From: a virus
Virus record (IMG/VR): IMGVR_UViG_3300046810_000338
Location: 164,500 to 228,499 of that record
Reading direction: 5' to 3' (one strand)
Length of the DNA stretch: 64,000 nt
Below, piece after piece: positions 58,034-64,000 of the stretch (position 1 is the stretch's first letter; every line of letters begins with the position of its first letter). The translations under genes and the position numbers were made by a program. The notes under the pieces are model-generated. The model had not been told where the DNA came from. It saw only the letters and a program-made list of their open reading frames with translations, and did not search any database.

Positions 58034-58519
58034 ATGGGTATTCGTACCATTGCACAGATCATCGCCCAGCTGACTGGCTTCGCTGCTAAGGGTGACAACA
58101 ATGACATCACCAAGCTTTCTGCACTGACCTCTCTGGTCAAGAAAGTAACGGCCACCATTATCAGCGTGGGTAGCTTGGCTGAGAAGATTCGTATCGTTAC
58201 GGCGGCAACCGGCACTGTAACCCTGGACCTGGCAACGGCCTCGACCTTCGAGTTGCAGATGACTGGTAATACGACGGTGGCATTCACCAACGTTCCCACC
58301 ACGGTAGGCGAGAGCATTGGGTTCACCATTCGCATTGTTCAACCAGCGTCACCGTTCTCGATCACCTGGCCTACCAGCATCACCAAATGGATCACCCCCA
58401 CAGGTCTGGCCCCAGACACTCCGGCGGCCAACAAGACCGGTGAGTTTATCTTTACTGCCCATGTGGCATCGATCAGCTCTGGCACTACGATCACGGGTCG
58501 TAAAGGGGCAACAAATTGA
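58034..58519 (+). CDS. Tail-fibre N-terminal type protein, 161 residues
   Basis: TTAGGAGCTTTACC precedes the ATG. The start MGIRTIAQIIAQLTGFAAKG continues GDNNDITKLSALTSL, the pattern by which many phage fibres begin. A beta-rich domain follows (TAATGTVTLDLATASTFELQ, then FTNVPTTVGESIGFTIRIVQ) with ISITWP-like strand endings, found in phage fibre and receptor-binding proteins. It probably forms the base of the fibre encoded with the next gene, which starts in an overlap. Confidence 0.75.
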   Translation: MGIRTIAQIIAQLTGFAAKGDNNDITKLSALTSLVKKVTATIISVGSLAEKIRIVTAATGTVTLDLATASTFELQMTGNTTVAFTNVPTTVGESIGFTIRIVQPASPFSITWPTSITKWITPTGLAPDTPAANKTGEFIFTAHVASISSGTTITGRKGATN

Positions 58520-59553
58520 GCATTGCATCCAGACTGATGGGTGCCCCGTCAGACACTCAAATTATTGTCCCTCCTTTAAGCCAGTTGTTTGAAGCAAAGA
58601 CCTACTCTGGATTCGAACTACAGAGCAGTGCTGATAGAAAAGTCAGTAGCAACGTTGACCTGTTAAACAATTCTGGTTTGCGTTGGATTAAACGCCGGGG
58701 TGGCGGTGGGAACCACATTCTGATCGAAAGCAGTATGCGTGCAAATAACCTACCGTTACTGTCTACCAACACAACTGACGGACCGTTTCCAAATGGTAGC
58801 ATCTCCACAGTCGCACCCTTGGCAGACGGCTTCAGCGTTACGATAGAAGAAGATGTGGGCAGCTCCGTTGGCACCTATGTGGCATGGTCTTTTCGTGAAG
58901 CCCCCAAGTTCTTTGATGCAGTGCGTTACTCTGGCAGTGGTATAAGTCAGGTAATTCCACACAGCCTGGGCGTTGCTCCCGGCATGATCGTCACCAAGAT
59001 GATCAACGGTAGCGGGGATTGGAACGTTTACCATCGCAATAGCGGGTTAGATTCTGGTAACGGTAGCGATGGTGTTCTGACGCTAAACACAACCTCTGGC
59101 AGTCTAATTGATGATGGTCGATATTGGGGAGTCCCTGGGGAAGGACCAGTCAGCCCAGACGCCTCAAGCTTCACCGTTGGCTACGGCAACGCTCAGGGTG
59201 CTGGAGAGTATCTAGCACTGCTATTTGCCCACTCGGACGATCCTGATAGCTATGTTCGTTGTGGGTGGTTTGAGACAAACAGCGGAGGCGCTGGTCAACT
59301 CAACCTGGGGTTCAAGGCAAACTTCCTGTTGGTCAAACGCAAAGACAACGACGGTGATTGGATGATTTTTGACGGGGCTCGTGGTCTTGACACTACCAGT
59401 ACCTTCGAGTACCTGAAAGCCAACAGTCCCGATCGGAATAGCCAGACTAACGACGTTGTCATTAGTCCTGGCGACACCACCACCGATTTCTCCTATCCCG
59501 CATATGGCGCATCGCGTTACATCTACATGGCCATTCGCTTCCCTGACTCCTGA
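58516..59553 (+). CDS. Tail-fibre / receptor-binding protein with DUF7483-like domain
   Basis: The start is a TTG overlapping the previous stop (TTGA), with GGGG 8 bases upstream. The 345 residues contain the motif set AWSFREAPKFFDAVRYSGSG, then VIPHSLGVAPGMIVTKMING, then WNVYHRNSGLDSG, as in the phage tail domain DUF7483. The end ASRYIYMAIRFPDS is typical of that domain. It should bind a host surface structure. A fibre-assembly chaperone is encoded directly after it, which supports the role. Confidence 0.8.
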   Translation: MSIASRLMGAPSDTQIIVPPLSQLFEAKTYSGFELQSSADRKVSSNVDLLNNSGLRWIKRRGGGGNHILIESSMRANNLPLLSTNTTDGPFPNGSISTVAPLADGFSVTIEEDVGSSVGTYVAWSFREAPKFFDAVRYSGSGISQVIPHSLGVAPGMIVTKMINGSGDWNVYHRNSGLDSGNGSDGVLTLNTTSGSLIDDGRYWGVPGEGPVSPDASSFTVGYGNAQGAGEYLALLFAHSDDPDSYVRCGWFETNSGGAGQLNLGFKANFLLVKRKDNDGDWMIFDGARGLDTTSTFEYLKANSPDRNSQTNDVVISPGDTTTDFSYPAYGASRYIYMAIRFPDS

Positions 59554-59560
59554 GGTTACT

Positions 59561-60388
59561 ATGTCTCTCATTGTTTATATCAACACCCTCACTGGGAAGT
59601 ACCCAGTAACCGAACAAGATATTCGAGCTAACAATCCGAACGTCAGCTTCTCCCCTCCCTTCATTGCCCCAAAGCAGTATCGACAGGTCTTTGCCTCCAA
59701 GTTGCCAGACTTCAACCCACTCACCCAACGCCTGGCCGAAGCCGCTCCCGTGATCAGTCAAACGGGTACCTACGAACGCGGTTGGACAATCGTTGATCTT
59801 GATCCAGACGTGGCCCAGAAAAACCTGGCCAACCGACTGGTTAATGATACTGCTCGGCTGATTGCAGCCATCAAGATTTCTGAAACAGTGGCTGACATCA
59901 AAGACGTCTATGACTCCATCGTTGCCTCTGGGGCAACGTTGCCTGACTATGGGGTCATCCGCCCGTACGCACTGGATCGCTTGAATGCGGACTACACGAC
60001 AGCCGTTAACTTCATTCGGGCAGACTATCCAGAAGCCGAGTTGATCACCTGGACCATGCAGCGTACCGAAGCCAAAGCCTACCTGGCCTGGGAGAATGCA
60101 GGTTCTAAGGGTACTCCTCCTGATACTCCGTTCCTGGTGCAACTCAACGCGGAGCGCACGGCGATGCAAGTGGGCGATGGCATGGTCGACTTGGTGAACC
60201 GCATCATTAACAACGATGCGTTCTACACCCCGGCGATGGCCAAACTCACTGCCATGCGTCACGGCTTTGAGAAACAGCTCAATGCATTCACCACACTGGA
60301 ACAGGTGGCATCGATCGATTGGGTGTTCCCCAACCTTGTAGCAGAGGCACAGGCGGCTGCCGCTGCGGCGGCTAATCCGGCAACATAA
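59561..60388 (+). CDS. Tail-fibre assembly protein (DUF4376-like)
   Basis: GAGG precedes the ATG at 59561. The N-terminus (YINTLTGKYPVTEQDIRANN, then PNVSFSPPF) is the usual beginning of phage fibre-assembly proteins. The C-terminal part (MQRTEAKAYLAWENAG, TPFLVQLNAERTAMQVGDGM, then FEKQLNAFTTLEQVASIDW) matches DUF4376-type chaperones. The protein should help trimerise the fibre encoded upstream. An Ala-rich tail ends it, just before a bidirectional terminator. Confidence 0.8.
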   Translation: MSLIVYINTLTGKYPVTEQDIRANNPNVSFSPPFIAPKQYRQVFASKLPDFNPLTQRLAEAAPVISQTGTYERGWTIVDLDPDVAQKNLANRLVNDTARLIAAIKISETVADIKDVYDSIVASGATLPDYGVIRPYALDRLNADYTTAVNFIRADYPEAELITWTMQRTEAKAYLAWENAGSKGTPPDTPFLVQLNAERTAMQVGDGMVDLVNRIINNDAFYTPAMAKLTAMRHGFEKQLNAFTTLEQVASIDWVFPNLVAEAQAAAAAAANPAT

Positions 60389-60427
60389 GTGCACCCTCCT
60401 TCCCTTTAGGGGGAAGGAGGGCTTATG
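60384..60427. terminator. Bidirectional CATAA-hairpin-TTATG
   Basis: CATAA at 60384-60388, stem 60394-60404 with 60410-60421, and TTATG at 60423-60427, between the converging fibre genes. Confidence 0.8.
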
Positions 60428-60430
60428 CCG

Positions 60431-61492
60431 TTATGAGCAACGCAGACGAATCTTGAGCTTATCCATGTCGGCCTTTGTCAAAGACAAACCAGCAACGTTT
60501 TTATCCGTTGAAGTCAGGCGCTGAAAAGTACCCATTGCACCCGTCATCGTTTTCGACCACGGTTTGAAGACCGTACCATCCTCAGAGAAGCTGGTCGTTG
60601 CCGTCATGGTCATGCCATTAACCGCTTTCAACCGACCCTTGGCCAACACCCCGACCACTTTGGCACTGGTCAGACTGGGGGCAGTGTAACCCACATCCAA
60701 CGTGGCCAGCTGAGCAGGCCCGCTAACAACAGGCGTGTCGATATCCGACGTACCCGTGATGGCGGTTTTCAACACCGAGTCCACTGTGCCGGTAGACGGG
60801 GTCAGGTTAGTGGCAGTGGTGGTCGCTACCGCCATGGGTGCCACCGTAATGTTGCCAGGAGGCATCAGGGTTTCCCCAGACTCGTACTCAATCCAATAAA
60901 GGTCTTTAAAGCACCATTCATAGGTCAAGTTGAGGGTTGAGGTGCGCTCGCCGTAGCCACCCATGTCTTGGTAGATAGCCGCGTTGTTGGCAACCGCGGT
61001 TGTCATCCAGGCAGGGATTGGCGTAACCGCAAGCTTTACCCCATTGACCCAACGATCGATGATTCCGTTGGGGAAGTCCAGCTTCCACGTACACCAGTAT
61101 TCAACGCCTGCTGCCAAACCAGGCAGGTCGGTGGACGAGAAGAGCTGAAGTCGGTTGACCACGTTGTCGTTGATGAAGCCCATCACCGAATCAAACCAAG
61201 ACCCAGTAGTGTTCTTCACACGAAACCCACTGTAGATGGTTCTGCCAGCCGTCAGTTGTCCAACCAGATTAGCCAGGGTGTTGTACAGCGTGATGTATGC
61301 AACGTCTGCCCCGGCAGTGCGCTTGTTGGTCAAGTGCAGGTAGCCGTTGGCATCTACCGAAGTGCCGGCTACCTGGTTACCGGAGTAGGCGTTGTCGTTT
61401 CGACGAACCCACCCAGTACCAGGCAGAGTAGTGGCCGCAGTCAGCGTGGCTGGAACCGGATAGGCCCAACCGTAGGCATCATGAATGATCAT
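60431..61492 (-). CDS. Tail-fibre protein with lectin-like domain, 353 residues
   Basis: AAGGATACCCGAC precedes the ATG. The first 200 residues form a jelly-roll type domain (DAYGWAYPVPATLTAATTLP, FRVKNTTGSWFDSVMGFIND, EYWCTWKLDFPNGIIDRWVN) like concanavalin-type carbohydrate binders. A Thr-rich linker joins a C-terminal Ig-like domain ending MDKLKIRLRCS. The 360-residue gene at 62095 has the same two-part build, so the two look like diverged paralogues. It likely contacts host surface sugars. Confidence 0.7.
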   Translation of the reverse strand: MIIHDAYGWAYPVPATLTAATTLPGTGWVRRNDNAYSGNQVAGTSVDANGYLHLTNKRTAGADVAYITLYNTLANLVGQLTAGRTIYSGFRVKNTTGSWFDSVMGFINDNVVNRLQLFSSTDLPGLAAGVEYWCTWKLDFPNGIIDRWVNGVKLAVTPIPAWMTTAVANNAAIYQDMGGYGERTSTLNLTYEWCFKDLYWIEYESGETLMPPGNITVAPMAVATTTATNLTPSTGTVDSVLKTAITGTSDIDTPVVSGPAQLATLDVGYTAPSLTSAKVVGVLAKGRLKAVNGMTMTATTSFSEDGTVFKPWSKTMTGAMGTFQRLTSTDKNVAGLSLTKADMDKLKIRLRCS

Positions 61493-61503
61493 GTCGGGTA
61501 TCC

Positions 61504-62085
61504 TTAGTTGGTCAGCACAAAGGTTGTGCCGGGTAGGTAGTAGAAACTACGGGAACCAATGGTCAGCGTAATGCTGGTTGCACCATTGGCGATTGGGCCA
61601 TCCACCAAGTCGCGTTGTTCCAGAGCCAGACCAAACTTGGAGTTGATAGCGGCAATCGTGTTGTACACGGTTGTACCCACCACTCCAGGCAGACCGTTGA
61701 CCTTATCTGCAAAAGCGTCCGACAATGGATGGCGGGCGTAGTTAAACAAATAACTACCGCCATACGCACAGGTTGGCGTTGCAGTCACTGTTACCGTGGT
61801 GTTGTAATCCGTTGCTGGATCTAGCACCACGGGGTCGGCAAAGGTCAAGTCGCTGGCAACAAAGTTGCGACTTTGCTCATTATTGATGGCCGTCAACAAG
61901 CCCACCAAAGGCGCAGTGCCATAAGGAGGACCGGAAGCAGGTTTGGTCAAGATGAATGCAGACAACTGTCGAACGCTCAGCACCGTGGTTTCTGAGGTGA
62001 TCGCGTAGACGTTGACATCGCGCAGTTTGGTGCGACCATCCTGCGTGATGGCGTAGACGTTAATGTCACGAAGATTGGTAGTCAT
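61504..62085 (-). CDS. Tail-fibre accessory protein with repeated N-terminal motif, 193 residues
   Basis: AAGGAGGAGTC precedes the ATG. The N-terminus repeats LRDINVYAIT and LRDVNVYAIT 15 residues apart. Two copies of a tail-type module follow (LLTAINNEQSRNFVASDLTF, then NTIAAINSKFGLALEQRDLV), each with an IN-x-DL pattern and a following beta strand. The module also occurs in the 164-residue protein at 63187. The protein probably belongs to the same fibre or baseplate assembly. Confidence 0.65.
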   Translation of the reverse strand: MTTNLRDINVYAITQDGRTKLRDVNVYAITSETTVLSVRQLSAFILTKPASGPPYGTAPLVGLLTAINNEQSRNFVASDLTFADPVVLDPATDYNTTVTVTATPTCAYGGSYLFNYARHPLSDAFADKVNGLPGVVGTTVYNTIAAINSKFGLALEQRDLVDGPIANGATSITLTIGSRSFYYLPGTTFVLTN

Positions 62086-62094
62086 GACTCCTCC

Positions 62095-63177
62095 TTACGG
62101 TGCAGTCGGGGTGACTACAATCTCAAGCCCGGCCAAAGACGTAGGACTGTATGCGGTGCCATCTGGCAATGCAATGGCTGCTGGCAAGCGGGTGTCATAC
62201 GACATGGTACCTGCGGTCAGCGGCATTGCAGTGGCCGCCGTGGTTGTACCGCCGTAAGCCAATGCCAGGGAGACGTTGTTAGCAGTGGATAGGTCTTTGG
62301 TGGCCGAAGCCCTGACAGTCAACCCGAGCACGTTAAGCCCGGTAATGGTAGTCGTATCCATCTTAACTCGCAGTGGTGACAGATCGGCCGCCAATGCCAC
62401 CACCGGTGCGGTAAGGGCAGCGGACGTAGACCGCTTGGTATTAAGTGCATCGACTGTGGTAGAGCCCGACGGAGGGGTAGAAGTACCTGTAGTCGAGACA
62501 ACCGGCAGTCTGTTCAGCACCACTGGGCCCAAACGGTTAACTGCGGTGTCACCGGCGGTGCCGTAGTCCACAACTGTGATGATGTCGGAGAGCCCATGAA
62601 CAACCAAATCGCCACCGAGGATCATGTAGTAGGTGGAGATTGTGCCGATCTGCCAGTACAGCGTACGGAAGTTGGCTTTGGTGATACTGGTGGGTAGTGC
62701 ACCGGAGCTGGTCTGTACATTGTTGGTGAAGACCACCCACGTCAAGGCATTGAGGTCAATGGTCACCTCGTAGTACGTGGCCACCCCCACCGCATCTGTG
62801 GTACGGGAGTAGATGATGGGTAACAGTCCGTCGCCCGCCGTCGTTGTTCCGTTGGTGATGCTGAAAATGGGTTGGTCAGCACTAGGTGCGTTGAATCGCG
62901 TAACCCGGAAGGCCAGCGTGAACTTGTTGGGAGTGCCTCCGGGGGTCAGCGCACTGAACTGCAAAGTGTTCAAACCGGCACACTGCGCGGTGTTGCCTTG
63001 CAGTTTACCCAACGCCATCATGTTGCCGTTGTAGGGACGCAGTGCGGCAAAGTTACCAGAACCGCCCCAATAGCAATTGAACTTCAGGTCAGAGTTGGCC
63101 ATACCGAAGCATGTGGTGTAAGACCCAATAGCAAAGTTCTGGGGCAGGTGTTCGAGACCATAGGCGGTGATAGCCAT
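62095..63177 (-). CDS. Tail-fibre protein with lectin-like domain, 360 residues
   Basis: AAGGAGCTAAC precedes the ATG. MAITAYGLEHLPQNFAIGSY leads a beta-rich N-terminal domain (FTLAFRVTRFNAPSADQPIF, YEVTIDLNALTWVVFTNNVQ), a Ser/Thr/Pro-rich linker (VSTTGTSTPPSGSTTVDALN) and a C-terminal beta domain ending TSLAGLEIVVTPTAP. It matches the 353-residue gene in layout. Host receptor contact is the likely role. Confidence 0.7.
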   Translation of the reverse strand: MAITAYGLEHLPQNFAIGSYTTCFGMANSDLKFNCYWGGSGNFAALRPYNGNMMALGKLQGNTAQCAGLNTLQFSALTPGGTPNKFTLAFRVTRFNAPSADQPIFSITNGTTTAGDGLLPIIYSRTTDAVGVATYYEVTIDLNALTWVVFTNNVQTSSGALPTSITKANFRTLYWQIGTISTYYMILGGDLVVHGLSDIITVVDYGTAGDTAVNRLGPVVLNRLPVVSTTGTSTPPSGSTTVDALNTKRSTSAALTAPVVALAADLSPLRVKMDTTTITGLNVLGLTVRASATKDLSTANNVSLALAYGGTTTAATAMPLTAGTMSYDTRLPAAIALPDGTAYSPTSLAGLEIVVTPTAP

Positions 63178-63186
63178 GTTAGCTCC

Positions 63187-63681
63187 TTATACCCAATTGA
63201 TAGAATTGGTACTGAATGCAGTGGAGAGGGCAGGTTTACGAGCCACTGTGAGCGTGCAGGAGCCCTTGAATTTAGGAGACCCTGCCTTGGCTGTGAGTGT
63301 CAGCGTAAAACTGGTAGAAGACGATTGTGCGGTCACCTGAGCGTTAACCAGGTCATCTGTCGTGAACTCAATCCCTGTCAGCTGGATCAGCTGCGGGATA
63401 AGGTCGTAAACCATCACCCCATCGGTCAGCTGAACCAGTTTAGGGATAACCGAGGTGGTGAGGTACGCCAGGTCCATGCGGTTGTAGTAAACCGTACGGT
63501 TAAGCGTGGACAGACCGTCTGCGCTCGGGTACGAGCACAGGCGACCAACTTCCTTGTTACTGCCCAGGAATGGACCAGCAGTAACCGTGCCAGCCAGGGT
63601 GACCGTAGCTGGGTCCAGGGTTCGACCCTCCAACGTCGATAACGCAGAGACGAACCGGGCCTTATTGAAATAGGCAAACAT
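63187..63681 (-). CDS. Tail-fibre accessory protein, 164 residues
   Basis: GAGGTGAAAC precedes the ATG. The protein (MFAYFNKARFVSALSTLEGR) has two copies of the module seen at 61504: YDLIPQLIQLTGIEFTTDDL followed by a strand (FTLTLTAKAGSPKFKGSCTL), and a degenerate first copy (LSTLEGRTLDPATVTLAGTV). It lies between two fibre genes on the same strand, spaced by 8 to 10 bases, so it is translated with them. Confidence 0.65.
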   Translation of the reverse strand: MFAYFNKARFVSALSTLEGRTLDPATVTLAGTVTAGPFLGSNKEVGRLCSYPSADGLSTLNRTVYYNRMDLAYLTTSVIPKLVQLTDGVMVYDLIPQLIQLTGIEFTTDDLVNAQVTAQSSSTSFTLTLTAKAGSPKFKGSCTLTVARKPALSTAFSTNSINWV

Positions 63682-63689
63682 GTTTCACC

Positions 63690-64000
63690 TCACGGGTTAT
63701 AGTGGAAGTAGAGGGGTCTGGTGAACCAACTACCTGCCAGTGGAGGGACTACGATAACCTTGGCAAACCGACCAGTTTGATCGGCGTCTGGTATTGCAGC
63801 ATTGGGCAGCGAGTAGCTGAAGGCTACGGCTGCACGCATTCCGCCCAAGGTTTGATAGGAGCCACCTGAGAAGATAGTGATCCCGCCCAGGGCATTGGAC
63901 ATACTGGCAAAGGTGTCACCCACTGCATCAGACAGGACGGTGCCGGATGCCGCAATCCCAGAGAACAAGCTCTTACCTTGCGTGGTGCTGTAATCGATGC
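63690..64000 (-). CDS. Tail-fibre protein, N-terminus beyond the right edge
   Basis: The frame is open to the last base of the window. The visible C-terminal part (IDYSTTQGKSLFSGIAASGT, then VGDTFASMSNALGGITIFSG) is Gly/Ser-rich and beta-type, and ends FTRPLYFHYNP. The TTQG-x-x-FSG turn with a following GDTF pattern is common in phage fibres. The stop codon is 8 bases before the 63187 gene start, as within an operon. Confidence 0.65.
   Translation of the reverse strand, partial: IDYSTTQGKSLFSGIAASGTVLSDAVGDTFASMSNALGGITIFSGGSYQTLGGMRAAVAFSYSLPNAAIPDADQTGRFAKVIVVPPLAGSWFTRPLYFHYNP

Overview
The window is part of a jumbo tailed-phage (myovirus) genome of the phiKZ-like group. Four things support this. 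There is a multisubunit virion RNA polymerase in pieces: a beta-prime N-terminal half with the DxDGD motif at 17511-19136, most of beta at 19158-23570, and a separate beta C-terminal domain at 2545-3219. A giant virion protein carrying a lytic transglycosylase domain (phiKZ gp181-like) sits beside the polymerase genes. A block at 35826-46522 reads tail tube, tail sheath, three large virion-type proteins and large terminase, in the order of phiKZ gp30 to gp25. A prohead protease candidate and two proteins with (S/A)-X-E cleavage motifs fit phiKZ-type head maturation. The host cannot be read from the sequence; Pseudomonas or a relative is a guess from known members of the group.

Layout. 1-8.2 kb: a left-edge minus-strand gene, a RecA-like ATPase, the beta C-terminal piece and unassigned proteins including a DUF1353-like one. 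8.2-17.4 kb, minus strand: a 708-residue putative virion protein and the 2334-residue transglycosylase protein. 17.5-26.8 kb, plus strand: polymerase beta-prime and beta, a 64-residue protein, two conserved proteins and the prohead protease. 26.9-29.3 kb: nine tightly packed small genes with a common N-terminal signature. 29.4-35.7 kb: accessory genes including a proteasome/HslV-like Ntn hydrolase, three neighbours with a common basic C-terminal tail, and an XRE-type regulator. 35.8-46.5 kb: tail and packaging module. 46.6-49.2 kb, minus strand: two putative inner-head proteins. 49.4-57.9 kb: short, mostly singly terminated genes, several of whose ribosome binding sites sit in a covarying hairpin, ending in a DarG-like macro-domain protein. 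58-64 kb: tail-fibre proteins, a fibre-assembly chaperone and five minus-strand fibre-type genes, the last running off the right edge.

Transcription units are separated by GC-rich hairpins. Most lack a T-tract and are instead followed in the direction of transcription by TATG, usually TTATG. At convergent ends this gives a palindrome CATAA-hairpin-TTATG. I read this as the characteristic 3'-end signal of this phage. The structural genes supply a virion that carries its own RNA polymerase and a peptidoglycan-cutting protein for entry. The small-gene regions look like host-takeover and counter-defence cargo. There is no gap above 300 bases without a gene, and I found no tRNA, CRISPR array, insertion sequence or intein.
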